NCBI GenBank assembly: GCA_033439295.1
Contig: JAVTLE010000005.1
Span: 2,282,501 to 2,346,500 of the forward strand
Source: Deuterostichococcus epilithicus
Taxonomy: Eukaryota; Chlorophyta; Trebouxiophyceae; Prasiolales; Stichococcaceae
DNA: 64,000 nt
Direction: 5' to 3'
Under the pieces are notes generated by a model. It saw only the letters and a program-made list of their open reading frames with translations, was not told where the DNA came from and made no database searches. This document shows positions 41,306-54,132 of the stretch, piece by piece (within the stretch, counting starts at the first letter, position 1; each line of letters opens with the position of its first letter). The position numbers and the translations under genes are program-made.

Positions 41306-43850
41306 TCACTGGCGGACATAACCGCACTCTTCAGCCATGAGCGTACATAGTTCCTCGTTGCTAAGGCCCCCTTGAAGCAGCCCCCGGCGCACAAACTCCG
41401 CAAACCTGGAGAGCAGAACATAAGATCTCACCAAAATAGGCCATCACAGCGCCTTGGCAACACGAAATTTCAACTGGATAGGCCTCGAGGAGCATGAGGC
41501 AGGCAGAGTGTGAGCAATGCTGGAGCAATGAAGACACGCACATCTCGTTGGGAAGCATGAGTTCCAGACAGAAGAGCTTCTCAGCAGGTCCAGTGTCGAT
41601 GCCGTGCACTGCGGATTCGCGAAGAGACCTCGTGAGACACATGAGCTGGCGCATGGTGCCAAAAGATTTGCAATCCTACATGGACAGTAGAACACAGTTG
41701 GCATAAATGAGGTGATGCACGACGATTTCGCGAACGAGGCGGGTGCGGCGTCAAACTAGTAGCGAGCACCTGAGGTGGGTGGGAACACTAAAGCATCGCC
41801 AGCGCTGACGGTAAACCGCTGCCCGTCGCAGAAAGCGGTCCCGCTGCCACTCAGGATGAAGAACAGCTCGTGCGCGGTCTCGTGCGTGTGCGGCGGCGTT
41901 TTGTGGTCACGCTCGAAGATCTGCAGTATCCACAAGGCGCTCAGACAGGGGTTTGGAGCGACACATCGTTACGGCTTCCCTGCTCACTCATCATTCGGCG
42001 CTCATGTGCTGTCAAAAACGATCAAGCAGGTGGTGCATTGGCACTCTGCATCATGCAAAGGGTCACCTCGAGGCCGAAGGTGAAGGGTATGCCCAAGTGC
42101 GCATCGTCAAGCGGGTTGAACAGAAGCGCCACACGGTTCGTCTGGCCGGGAAGCTTGTAGGCCAACAGGTCTTTCAGCCGCCTGCGCTGCACCGTCTGCA
42201 GCAGAGCGTCCCTCGAGCCCCGTCAATGTGTCGCCATTCAAGCTTCGTGCATGGGCAATGTGATGCCTTTAAATGAGGTTCACTGATCGATGCTCTACTG
42301 GGCCCCTCCCATCCCAGCACAGCAACAGGCAGAGATTGACATTGATCAGGCAATGCCAGCCGACTGGAGGCTTGCCTGCGAGCTCAAGTCCCCAGAGGCG
42401 AGGGAAGCCTCCAGGTGCCGCACCGCCCGCATTTGCTGCATTTGCTCCAGCGCTGCCGCGAACGGCCCAGGCATGCGCCGCAGCAGCGACCCGCTGACGG
42501 CCGTCCACGCCGCCGCCACATCCCCAGCGAACGAGGCGCCGCTGGCCCTTCCTGAGGCTGCACCCGGGCTGCTAGCTGCCGCTGCGCCAGAGATGCCAGG
42601 CACAGCGGGCTGGCCACTATGCTGGCTGCTGCTCTGGCGCACGCTGTCGAATGGCGTGCCGTCAATGTGCTGCTTCTGCGGCTGCGCCCCCGAGGTGGAC
42701 ACCGCCTGTTGCGCCACCTGCTGCGCGCTCGCCACGATCCGCTGCACCGTCTCCGCCGACAGGGCGTCGATGACGGGCGCCGCCTGCCACTCGTCCGCTA
42801 TCTGCTGCGCCACCGCGGTGTCCACCACGGTCCCCTGCGCAGGCGCCGCAGCTGTCTAGGACGCAGGGCCGGCAGGCAAGCAGGCTGCATGCAGGTCTAC
42901 CTTTTCCTCCTCGTCGGTCGACCTCAGGGGATGTGCCGCTTGCAAGGAGCATCGGTGCCAGCATGGAAGCTCAAGCTGCACAGCCAGCGGAGTGTTGAAC
43001 TTGTCTTGAGGAGATTCCAGCAGCCGATTCAGGCCCTTTCTGCGGCAGGTTCGAGCACAGAGGCGGCACAAGCGCACCCCGCCCTCTCCCGCTGGATGAG
43101 CGTGCGCCTGGGCCTGTGCACAGAGCGGATCGAGAGATGGATTGATGCCCACCAGCGAGGAGTCGGCGGCCTCCGAGTCGGACTCCGAGTCGCTGTTCTG
43201 GTGCACGCCGAGCACAAGGGTGAGTACCGCGAGCTGCCACTCCGTGGGGTCGCCGGGAGCCGGCTCTTCGCCGCCTTCCGTCTGGCACTGCGCAGTGCCA
43301 CTGCTCATGAGCAGGCTGTCGCCAGCGCGCACCTCCCCCAGATTCTGACCATCATGCACCAGCTGCAGCGGCAGAAGGACACTGCTCGTCAGATTTGGAA
43401 ATTGTGTTCCTTTCCATTCTTGCTGTGCCGCCAGGTAGCACCGAGCAGGTATTTGCGCCCTTCCAAAACACTGATGCGGCGAGGCGAATGCATTGATGGC
43501 AAGCGCTGAGGCAGCTGTGCAGCCAGGATGATATGGGGCCGAACCTGCGCCTGGCCCTGCAACACGTAGTGCAGCTGGTAGCTGCCCTGGTGCGCGGGGC
43601 TCTGGCCGACAGCCGATGCCCCCGCGCAGCTGCTGCCACCGCGGTGCAGTTCCAGTGCGACTGCGAAGGGAAGCTCGTCTGCTACCGGCTGCACGGCACA
43701 GTAACAATTCATCGCGTTCAAGGGCTTGAAGCAATCCGAAGGTCGCCAACGTAGGGTGTCCCAGACATTCACTAGACACTAGAAATGATGATTTGCACAG
43801 CGTACCTGCAGCAGTGGGACGATGACACGGCCGCCCCCGACGTCATGCAT
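41306..43850 (-). CDS. Two-cupin-domain protein
   Basis: A bicupin protein of unassigned function. The start MHDVGGGRVIVPLLQ (43848-43850) ends at a GTACGC donor and joins NVWDTLRWRPSDCFKPLNAM. The first cupin is GSYQLHYVLQG (about 43.58-43.55 kb) followed across an intron by VRAGDSLLMSSGTAQCQTEG (about 43.34-43.28 kb). A helical, Gln/Ala-rich segment follows (TAVAQQIADEWQAAPVIDAL at 42.8 kb, then Ser/Ala-rich). The second cupin includes DLLAYKLPGQTNRVALLFNP (42.18-42.1 kb), DHKTPPHTHETAHELFFILS with the His/Glu metal-binding pattern, and QRFTVSAGDALVFPPTSG (41.92-41.77 kb). The C-terminus has EKLFCLELMLPNEM and then FVRRGLLQGG and LSNEELCTLMAEECGYVRQ, TGA at 41306-41308. The second cupin keeps H-x-H and a downstream Glu typical of metal-binding cupins; the first looks degenerate. 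Substrate unknown. Confidence 0.72.
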
Positions 43851-44855
43851 TGGCCGCTCCGCCAGAGATCGCCGAACCGGCAGGAGGCATTGCGCTGGTC
43901 TGTCAAAGGCGGTGCGATCAGCAGAGTGAAGACACGCGAACGGAGGAAGGCTCGAGAGCCAATGACATGCCGTGCTCAGGCGCCAAGCGAGGCAATGTCC
44001 ACCGAATGCTGCACAGGGCCGCCAAGGGTTCATGTTGCAGGTTCTCACCTCTGTGAAGCGTATGAACTGCTCTCAAGCGCTGCAGCCGTGGCTCGCTGCC
44101 GGTTGTGGGCTCGTGCACGTCCGCAGTTTTGCTGGGAGAGCCGCGAGCCCACGCTGCCGCATGCACGTTTCAGTGATTGAGCATGCAGGTGCGAGGCTGA
44201 CATTGCCACAGCCGTGCTCTTATAGGCAGGTCAACCTCGCATGCGTGCCAGGCGCAAACAGGACTGTGCAAGAATTTCGAGAAGTATCAACTCGCTGGTG
44301 CTTGCTGAAGGGTCTGTCTCGATGGGCAGACCACAGCGCGCCGCAAGACAGTTGCAGGTACTTTCTCTCGAGTTTGAGACGGTCAGAAGATTGAGCAGAC
44401 TGAGCGGCAAGCTCTCTTGAGCGAGAAGATCTTGTGCAGAAAGATCTTGTGATGACTAAGCACGGAGCTCCTTGATGGCTTTGCGCTCCCAGGATACTGA
44501 CAGAACTGCAGCACTGATCATCATTTCGCCGCAAACTGCTGCCAGACCGGCATTTGTCATACACGTACAACTTGGCAATGTCCATGTCCCATCGATATTT
44601 CGGAAAAAAACGATCTGTCAAGCGCATGGTGCACTTTGTCCCCAGAAGGCCAGTGGACACATGCGCATTGATTATAGTGTGCGTTGCAGATCGGTTCCCG
44701 CATCAGAACATCTGCCGTGAACACTGAACTTCAACACACCGAACAACACCAAGCGCATCATGCGGTTTTGATGCAGGGGTCTGACCTCTGTTGTCGAAAC
44801 ACAGAGTTGCAGGATAGCTAGGGTGCAGAGGCGGCGTCTGCCTTGTCGCTCCGTC
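43851..44855. other. Divergent promoter region
   Basis: 1.0 kb between the start of the two-cupin gene (minus) and the start of the raffinose-synthase-family gene (plus). No coding sequence is recognised; it should contain both promoters. Confidence 0.45.
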
Positions 44856-47800
44856 ATGGCACCTGGCGCCACACCAGGGCTGGCGCTTTCGAACGGCACC
44901 CTGACCATATCAGGTGGACATGCGCTGCTGCGGGACGTTCCGTCGGATTCGGTGTTGTCTCGACCGGCTCCTGGGTCGCTGGACGGCCTTATCCTTGGAT
45001 TGCGTCATGACCAAGAAGTCAGTGCCTGTGACGCCCCACTCGGCAAGGTGGGAAAGCATCTTGCAAAATGGGCATAGTGCTATGCCCCCACTTGTGAACT
45101 GGCTGTCCCTGGTTATCGTTTGAGCAGTTGAAATGCCACAAATGCCCTCATTAACAAATTAAATTTGTGCACACCTGCAGCTGACCTGCACACGCTTCTT
45201 GGCAGCCAGCCGCATCAAACTCTGGTCAGTCCAATCCCCCAAATTCCGCTCCTCATATTTGGCGCATATGCAGCTGATGGAGCTGATGGTTCTGATGGTT
45301 TGTGACAGTTGCGATGACAGTTGCGACAGGTCCACATGTCAACGTGATGGACTGGACTGTACATGGCTTCATACCTGCAGGTGGATGGTCCCAACATGGG
45401 GCACAAGCGGCCGCGAGGTGCCGCCAGAAACGCAATTCCTGCTCCTCGAGCTCGCAGCTGGCGGCCCATACGCTGTCTTGCTCCCGCTGATTGCGGACGG
45501 CACGTTCAGGGCGACGCTGCGTCCCGCCAGGTGTGCCTTGCGGCTTTCATCTGCACAGCCGGCACTTGAGCTGGACGGTTGCGCCTTGCATCTTCCTAGC
45601 TGGGGCGCAGCATATCACATCCTGGCCTCCTCGCGATTCTGCATCTGTCACGGCTATCAGACAGGGGCGTTTGCCGACCCCTTCACTCTTGCCTGTAGTG
45701 GCTGCGACAACATCAGCATACGACTTGAAAGTGGCGATGGAGCCATCAGGGCTTCGAGCTGGGCAGGTACGACCCTTTCGGGGTCCTTTTTTCTTTTCTT
45801 TTTTCTTATTTCTTTTTCTTATTTTTTGTGTGTGTATTTTTCTTGCGCTTCAGCGTGCAGTCTTCGAGTCTTGACTGCATGGCCATTGGCACTGCAGGAA
45901 CAAATTCAGCACTGCCGCATCACAATGCGCCATTGTAGTGTCCTGAAGCGACAAATATTCTTATTTTATGCAGCAAGAACTGGTTGTGATGCAGACGCGC
46001 TGCTGGTGGCGGTGGGGACAGACCCCTTCCAGCTAGTAAACGAGTCGGTGGTCGCCGCTGCATCGCTGTCTGGCGGCGCCCGCGCGCTACATGAGAAGCA
46101 TGTGCCCGCCTCTGCGGACGTATTTGGCTGGTGCACTTGGGATGCCTTCTACTCCGACGTTTCTGCTAAAGGTTGTTCGTCCCACTCTGTATGCTCCATT
46201 CTGGCCAGCTCGTCCTTGTGCTGGCCCTCATCACCCACGAATCCTTCTGTCAATGCATCATTTGAAGGTAGCGATCCTGCATGCACATTGTTCGACCACA
46301 TCGTTCACGTTCACCTGCTGCAGGCATCGTGGAGGGCCTGCAGGCACTGAAGGATGCCGGTGCACCGCCGCAGCTGCTAATTATCGATGACGGCTGGCAG
46401 CTCACTAAAGTCGACGATGGGCTGACAGCCCCGGCTCGTCTGCAAAAGGCTGCAGCAGCAGGGTGAGGCCCCAAGGCAAGGCCTTGCTGTGCATCCAACC
46501 AAATGAACAAAGCTTTTCGTCATCAGCAGTGGCATGCTTGCCGCTTTGGCGTTGCAGACAGCATGTTCGAGCCAGAGCCACCAGCATTAGCTCTGCACGC
46601 AAGCATCTGTCCGGGCCTATTGCCACTCCATCCTACGAGGCCGTAGTCACGGCGCAGCTCATCGCCCGCATGCCGCTGCACGCAGGGGCACGGGCTGGTG
46701 GGGTCGGCTGTTGGGCGTCGCAGCCGACGCGGCGGGCACGCTGGCGAACAGACTGGTGCAGTGGCCGGGCGGCACTGCGCTGGTGCAGGCAGTGCTGCGC
46801 ACGCCGCTGCGAGAGGCCTTGCGGCAGCACCACCTGGGCACCAGCGACCATGCGAGGCGGCTCACGTCTGTGGGGGCCAACGCGAAGTTCGCGTCTTTGG
46901 ACGCCGGGCCCGACACTCCCTGGACGGTGCGTGCCTGTGTCTTTGCGAGCAGCTTCAGCGAAAGCCCCTCCTAGCTGTGGCCAGTGGTGGAGCTTTCGAT
47001 TGTAAGAGCAATACAGGCATGTCCCCGCCTTCACGGCTGCATGAAACGTTCGGTTGGGTTGGCCGCTGCAGCGTGGGGTGCAGGCGCTTGACGAGGCAGT
47101 TTGTTTTTAGCGCTGGCGCTGGGAGGCGGTGATGACCCTTCAGACACGGTGCTGCCGTGCAGAGCAGTGAAGCGGACCTGGGGGCGGTCGTGGCGCAGCT
47201 GAAGGCGCGCTTCGCACCACTGTGCTACGTTTTCTGCTGGCACGCTATGCACGGGTGCGCTGCCTTGTGCCCCTGCATGGCTCCACCTGCGGGCGCGATT
47301 GCGTCGCTCTCCTCTACGCTGCGGCGGCTGAAGACTAGCTGAAGACTGCTGTCATCTCATGCTTCCTGCACACTGTACAGGAGGCACGCGTATGGGACAG
47401 GAGCGAGGAGCGTGTCCCAGCATATGCGTGGGCACTGTCGACCCACCAATGCAAGCGGCTTCGTGTGATGATCCCTCAGGTACTGGGCGGGCGTATCGCC
47501 GGCGCTGCATGGCGCGGTCGTCAAGACACCGCAGCCGGTGCCAGGCATCGTGGAGGTGGACCCCAGCATCGTCTGGAACCCGCAGACCCTGACAGGTGCG
47601 AGAACCCCGCCTGTCCCATGGCCGCATTTTTTGGTCGCCCCCGCCCCCTGCACCGTCCCACAAAAGGGCTACATAAAAAAAACTCGTCATTGCCGTTCCT
47701 GCAATGCTGCGCTGCCCGTGCTCGATCCTAAAAATTCTTGTCATCTGCGAGAACGACTGTGTGTTGCTGTTTTCTATTTATCTATTATTTATTTATATTG

Positions 47801-50229
47801 TATTAAAAATATACATATACATACATAAATATATATAATTTTTCCGGGCTATCACAATGCGCAGGCATTGGCCTGGTGGAGGACATCTCACTGCTGCACC
47901 GGGACATGCACAGCTACTTGGCAGGTGGGTGGGGCGCAAGCAGGCTGCAGCCGGAGATGTCGACCATACGTCGTGCATGTACTGCACACACACAGAACAT
48001 GCGCCAATGACCCTCCGTCGTATTGTCCTTTCCTGGCCCGGGCCGAGCTGCCATGTTAAACCACCTCGGCGTGCAGCAACCAAAAGAGTTTGCGAGATGG
48101 GCGTCTGGGACTGGCATAGTCAAACAAAAAGTCAGAACCAACACAATCTTGTGCAGGCTGCGGCGTGGATGGCGTCAAGGTAGACGTTCAAGGCAGCTCG
48201 GGGATGTTTGGCGGCGACGGTGGCGGCGGAGGCCCGCGGCTGAGCGCCGCATACCACCGCTCGCTGGAGGCCTCGGTGGCAGAATCCTTCCCTGAAAACA
48301 CAACCATCAACTGCATGGTGCGCGAAGGCTGTCGCATTTCGGCTGGTGTCCGTTACCCCGCTCGTCATAGGCTGGGCCGCGGTGCGCACGGCTGCAGCAC
48401 CAGCGCCAGACCAGCGTCAGCGCAAGAGTGCCGGCAAGTCGGCTATCCTACAGTGGAGTTTCTGTTGCTCGTGCGGATCGTTCAGATGTCAAGAAGGGTC
48501 CAAGGCAAGATACAGTGTGTGACAGCCATTGAAGTTCCAGGTGCCCAAACACCTAGAGCAAGGGAACCCTTCTGTGCGCCCTGTCCATGCAGGCGCACTC
48601 CACAGAGAACCTGTACCGGACAACGGGCACAGCAATCACACGGGCGTCGGACGACTTCTACCCGCGGGAGGCGGCGTCACACACGGTGCACCTGGCCATC
48701 TGTGCCTTCAACGCCCTCTTCATTGGCCCGCTACTGCTACCGGACTGGGTGAGGCTCCCTGAGATCTGCTCTGTTCGCAGTCCTGACTCCCTCAGGCCGG
48801 CTGCAGGCCACAAATCACAAGCACGTCTGGCCCTCGAGGCTGCCGGTGCAATGTTGCCAGTGCCTGCATGCCTGTTGATCCACAGCTCTCGGCCCGCCAT
48901 GGTCACTGGAGCCGGGTGGGTGGGCACTCAGGGTCTGGTGCACTGATGCAAACCGTAGGTTCCGCATCAACAGACTCTGGGGATGACGGCCACCACTCGT
49001 GGTGCATCACACCTGCAGGACATGTTCCACAGCCAGCACCCGAGGGCGGGCCTGCACGCCGCCGCCCGGGCCGCATCTGGCGGCCCGGTGTACGTCAGCG
49101 ACGCGCCTGGCGCTCACGACGGGCCGCTGCTGCGGCGCCTGGTGTTGCCGGACGGCTCCGTGCTGCGGGCGGCGCTGCCCGCGCGGCCCACGGCTGACAC
49201 GCTATTCTCAGACGTTCTGCAGGACCGCCGCAGCCTGCTCAAGGTGTGCGCCGCTGCTGCCTTTGACACGAGAGCAGTGTGGTTCCGAGGCTGTTCTGGG
49301 GACAGGCTGAGACTATCTGCGTTGGGCGATCGAATAGAGTGCTGCACGTGTGCGCGCGCGGGAGAAGAAGGGTGGGGGAAGTATAGATACTCCCCCCACG
49401 AGGCACTGTGGGCAAAATGTTTAAGACGTGCAAAAACCGATTCTCTGTGCTACATCGCTGTGTAGGTGTGGAACATGAACAAGGTCAATGGCCTGCTGTT
49501 CGTCGCCAACCTCCAAGGAGCAAGCTGGGACCGCCGGCGGCACGGCTTCGTCACCCATGACGCCGCGCCGCTGGCGCTGGCGGATGCCGTCCGGCCACAC
49601 GATGTGCCGGTCCTCGCAACGCAGGCACAGCAGCAGCGGCAGGGGTCCGACGGCGACGCTCCGGTAGCACACTACGCTGTGTACAGCGACAGCACTCGGT
49701 GTCTCAGCGTGCTGCAGGGCAGCGAGAGCCTTCAGGTGCCGGGGCAACTGAGCATAATGCTGCACCAGCTGTTCGCGCCTGTGCTGCACTGTGACCTCTG
49801 TATGCTGCAATGCCTGCGTGATGGCTCTTGCTATGCCCGGCGGGCCGGCATTGGCTGCCCCAACAGCGCCGGCGATGCAACTGCCATTGTTTGCTGCAGG
49901 TCAGCCTGGGTGCAGCAGAGTGCGACATCCTGGTGGTCGCGCCGGTGCTGCAGTGCGGCAACGCCTGGGTGGCGCCCATCGGCCTGACGAACATGCTCAA
50001 TGCCGGCGGCGCCGTCCACTCCGTGTCGGCCGTTGGCGATGGCCCTGCCGAAGTGGTGATGCGGTTGCGCGGCGCCGGCGACGGGCTGCTGTACGCCAGC
50101 AGGGCGCCAGCAGACGCGCGGCTGGACGGCGCGAGCCTTGCCTTCGAGTTTTCGCCGCAGGACGGCGCCGTGCGATTCGCGGTGCCTGCGGTGCCCGGTC
50201 TCGCTCACGATATCGTTTTGCAATTCTGA
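44856..50229 (+). CDS. Raffinose synthase / alkaline alpha-galactosidase (SIP1) family, GH36-type
   Basis: Family members either transfer galactose from galactinol to sucrose or hydrolyse alpha-galactosides; sequence alone does not decide which. The start [20 protein letters not shown] (44856) is typical. Exons then give [23 protein letters not shown] and [20 protein letters not shown] (45.42-45.52 kb), [20 protein letters not shown] (46.11-46.17 kb), [15 protein letters not shown] (46.37-46.41 kb), [20 protein letters not shown] (47.18-47.24 kb), [17 protein letters not shown] (47.55-47.6 kb), [12 protein letters not shown] with the nucleophile Asp codon at 48183-48185, and [14 protein letters not shown] with the acid/base Asp pair at 48650-48655. 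The C-terminal beta domain starts [20 protein letters not shown] and ends [10 protein letters not shown]. All hallmark motifs are present, so the gene looks intact. It is split by more than a dozen introns, some with low-complexity DNA. Confidence 0.93.
45785..45844 (+). repeat. T-rich low-complexity tract in an intron
   Basis: About 60 nt of almost pure T with scattered C, A and a short GTGTGTG run, in the intron after the exon ending AIRASSWAG of the raffinose-synthase-family gene. Confidence 0.8.
47770..47843 (+). repeat. AT-rich low-complexity tract in an intron
   Basis: About 74 nt of A/T-dominated sequence (tattta, atatac and atacata runs) stand out sharply from the GC-rich surroundings. 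It lies in the intron before the exon [20 protein letters not shown]. Confidence 0.85.
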
Positions 50230-50426
50230 TGATTGACTCACTGGCTGTGAACTCCGTGTTCGACAGGGTTGCTCGAGGGCTGCATGCGACGCTGCTGGTG
50301 AACAAGAGTCTCAGCGAGGCATCATTGGACCCTCATAGCCTCGCGCGGCAGCACGCCTGACCAACCCTGAAGTCGAGCACAAGCACTGATGTGGCAGGTT
50401 GTGGTCTTGGTACATGGGCGGCTGCC

Positions 50427-50441
50427 TGTAAGTTTCTGTAA
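50427..50441 (+). terminator. Candidate double TGTAA polyadenylation signal
   Basis: Two TGTAA pentamers (50427-50431 and 50437-50441) lie about 200 nt past the raffinose-synthase-family stop and before the GH5 start. TGTAA is the usual chlorophyte poly(A) signal, and two copies 10 nt apart are suggestive. Confidence 0.6.
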
Positions 50442-50598
50442 GTTGTGGTGTGCGGCTGTGTGCATCGTCAATTCCAGCTGTGTGAGATTACCACATTTGC
50501 ATACGAGGGATGTGTGCCGCACACCCCTCGACTCGTCGAAGCCGAGCGCGTGACAAAGCGGAAAAGGGAGGAATCGGGCAAGCCAAGCTGGATACAAG

Positions 50599-53500
50599 AT
50601 GAGGGCTTCTGCGGTGCTTGCGGTTCTGGTGGCGGTCTGTACAGCCTTCGCGTCGCAGAGCGAAGGTCAGTGGATCCGACCGATCTTGCCCGCAGACGGG
50701 CTCTTTGGCACCCGTGATGGCTTTGACGGCTAAATTTTTCTGTCAAAAGACTTTGTTTGATTGCTTGCACGCGCCTTGATGGGCGGGTTGCTCATTGGCA
50801 AAGTGGGGTGGTTGCCCGACGGCGGTCGACGCTCGCCGGCAGCTCACCAAAACGTGTGTTCTCGTGTGAAGCTCCAACGGGCATACTCATGTGGCTCTCC
50901 TGCGCGCATTCAGCTGACAGCCCGCATGAATCGTTCGCCAGCTGTCTACTGCACGTCTGTCTGACGGCGAGCAGATGCTTGTAGTCCGGGCATGTCGGGA
51001 GCACTGTCAGCGCAAGCGCCAGGGCTCGGGCTTGGCAGCAGTGATAGGTTTGAATCATGCAAGCGTGATCCGAGACTCAGCGCATGTTTGTCAGTCGTCA
51101 GCGCTTGCTGCGTAGCGCCTTGGTGGGATGCCAGTGCAGACGTGCATGCAACCGAGCCATGACGACGGCTGGCCAACACCCTCTTGCACCTTCAACCTTT
51201 GGATGTGTTTTCTTGGTGCATCTGTCGGCCGCGAGCGAGCATGTAGACCCCTAAATTTTTCCGAGTATCTAGCACACGCGCAATGCGCAGCACTGATAAC
51301 CTCCCCATGGTGATGTCGCAGGCCTCAGCACCCGCGGGCCGCACCTCATCGATGGAAGGGGCAGGACGATACAATTCAAAGGACTCGCCTGGTGGGTGGC
51401 AAGGAGCAGTACCTTTGTAAGTACAATCGAGAACCAAGCAGCAGACCACGCTGGGGCACCACAGTGATGGCACCTTGCTGAGAACCATCTTCAATATTAT
51501 TTCTGTCCTGCAGGTACGGCTTCAACATCCAGAACTATGGCAATTTCCTGGGTGACATGAGCAAGGGCAGCGATAGCATCACGAAGGACGTGCGGACGAA
51601 CCTCTGGAGAATCCGAGCCTTGGGCTTCAACTCCATCCGGCTGGCATTTTCTTTCGATATTCTGACGCGGCCCACTGGGACCTTCCCGCAGCCCTGCAGC
51701 GTCGCTAGCAAGCAGGCCGTCATCAACAGCGTTCTGCACCCGGGTCTCAAGCAGAAGGTCCCATTTACGCAGCCGCCAGGCATCCCAGGTGCCGATTCCG
51801 TTTGACGAGTCCGGGATGAAATGCGCAAAGCTAGCTATGCTACAAGCTTGCATGTGTTGTGATGCAGCTTGACCGCTCACGTGCAGGTGGCATCTGCAAT
51901 GCCGGCATGCCGACATCGCGGCCATGGGATCAGTTCCTCTGGACAGTCCAGCTGGCGCTGCAATCCGGGATGTCTGTGCAGCTCGACTTTCACAGCAATC
52001 AGTATGGCGATCAGTCGTTTTATCAGCCGGCATATTTCATATCACAATGGCAAAAGCTTCTAAGGTGCGCTTGGCATGGCCGGCATTGCGTGGCAGGCTC
52101 ACAACTCAGCAACACCACAGAAACAATTCTGTGATCAGACCTGACCAAATGCAGGGATGTCGTGAAGCTGAAGGGCGCAAAGGACCACATACTTGTTGAC
52201 GTCGTCAATGAGCCAGATGGATACAAATGGTGAGTAGCGACGCACCTTGCCAGAGCACCGACGCCCAGTGTGTCGCTGTCACTCTGCGAGCTGAAACCCT
52301 TGTTGTCCCTGTCTCCTCACCTGCAGCGACTGGGCCGCATGCAACGGCTGGGGCACGCTCACCAACATGTACCGCAGAGTCTTCAATGCGCTCTACCCCA
52401 TCTGCAAGGACTGCCTGCTACTGGTCGAGGGCGGCGGCCAGGTATGGATTGCCCCTACCGTGCGTGCGCGCACGCGCGCCTAGGGGTGGGGGAGCGTGCC
52501 CCCGTGATGGACATGCATGTTATCCAGCCTTCTGCATGCAGCTGGCCATGTTAAAAGGAAGACGAGACTCTTCAGCAGTGTAAGCGCGATGACATTATGC
52601 CACCTGATTGGGGTCAGCTTCGCTTTGTGCACACTTAAGTCTGAAAGCGTTGTCTGCGCGCGCAAGGCGGCTGGGTGGGCTAACTACGGTGATGGATTTA
52701 CAACCGACCAGAATGTGAGTGACTGTGATTCTTACCACACCACACACACACCCTGCCAACCAGAACAGAGTTGTGTTCGATGAACACGATCTCTGATCAC
52801 TTTTCCGACTGTGCATTGCTGCCGAAAGTTTTCAAATCAGCAGTGATGTGTATGCCACTGCAACATCATGCAGGTGATTCGTACTATTCGCGGCTACGTT
52901 GCCAGCCATGGCGGCGGGCGATATGCCGATGCCACTCCCTTCTTCAAGACAATCCACTGGGCCAAATGGCAGCGGCAGGTGGGTTTCGATGTCCCGTCCA
53001 GAGGTGGTGCATTTCCTGCGCCACGAAAACATCGAAGTATGCAAATACGTTTTTTCAGAGGCGAATTGGTTTCTTATGCTCTTCCGGCCAAAGCTGCTGC
53101 ACCGTTGCTGCCCCAAATCGAGCTCCGATGTCCACCAGCCTGCATGTCTGCAGGCTCAGGAATGTTTAGAACATATCGAATGCTGTTGCGCAGGTCGTCC
53201 TGGCACCACATGTCTATTGCCCTATGGTTACAGGCGCAATCGATCACTTTGCTGGTGAGTGCTGGTTCAGGTATCTTGACAAGATGACGCCATGATTGCA
53301 AAAGTCTGCATAATGTGTCGCAGCCCGGGAAGGGTCATCTCAGCCTACATCGCGCCCTGCCCTACCAATGCTATGGCTGACATCTCGGTGGCAACATTGT
53401 GCAGGCAACGACCTATACAAGCGGCTGCAGTGGTCCTTCGGCGATAAGCAGACCAAGGGCTTTGTGTATAAGGGGCTTAAACGCCAGTATGCCGTGATCA

Positions 53501-54132
53501 ACGGTAAATTGCTGGCTGTCTAGTGTTTGGAACGGCACCTGGTGCTGAGATCCTTGTCACAGCTTGCGAGGAGTGCATGACCAACACACCTATCCAGTTC
53601 CAACTACATGTGGATGTCCACAGGCGAGTTTGGATCCACACTAGCCAACAACAACGAGCGGCAATGCTTGTCCAGCATCATCAAGTACATGAACAACCAG
53701 GCAGCAGGCTACAGGTGTGCTCTTGTTTCAAGCCTCGATGATCCTCGTCTTACTGCCAGGCGTGTAACAGGCGCTGGACGCATGCAAACATCTGTGAGTT
53801 TGCTCGAGCGCGACATGCTGTTGCGCCTGCAGGCACCCACCAATCACGAGCTACTTTTACTGGGGTGAGTGCGGGTCTGGGTCTGCGGGTCTGCTCGACG
53901 CACGTGGCAAGATGCACTGCCCTGCGCCTGGAAGAGAGTTGAAATGCTGTGATCATGACATGACGCCAATGATGCTAAGCGATCAACGTTTGCTGCAGTG
54001 TGGAACGCCGACAGTCTTGATACGGGAGGAATTCTTCAACCGAACTGGCGTGACATCAACTGGCAACGGCTCGGCTTGTTGACGAAAGACCTTGGGCTGT
54101 CGCCGTGGTACAGATATGCGCCCTCTGGCTAG
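50599..54132 (+). CDS. Secreted GH5-family cellulase (endo-beta-1,4-glucanase)
   Basis: Glycoside hydrolase family 5 enzymes cleave beta-1,4-glucans with two catalytic Glu residues. The first exon is a signal peptide, MRASAVLAVLVAVCTAFASQ, ending at a GTCAGT donor, so the protein is probably exported. After a roughly 650-nt intron come GLSTRGPHLIDGRGRTIQFK, YGFNIQNYGNFLGDMSKGSD (51.5 kb), LGFNSIRLAFSFDIL, SGMSVQLDFHSNQYGDQSFY (52.0 kb), HILVDVVNEPDGYKW with the acid/base Glu codon at 52210-52212, CDWAACNGWGTLTNMYRRVF, VVLAPHVYCPMVTGAIDHFA (53.19-53.25 kb), MSTGEFGSTLANNNERQCLS with the nucleophile Glu codon at 53626-53628, ITSYFYWG, and NADSLDTGGILQPNWRDINW ending PWYRYAPSG. Both catalytic residues are kept, so it looks functional. 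Wall loosening at autospore release, or digestion of outside cellulose, are possible roles. Subfamily is not assigned. Confidence 0.9.

Noticed and set aside
42856-43779. 307-codon minus-strand frame treated as one exon
   Set aside because: It reads through two introns of the two-cupin gene and switches out of the cupin frame; the shorter exons fit splice sites and the cupin pattern better.
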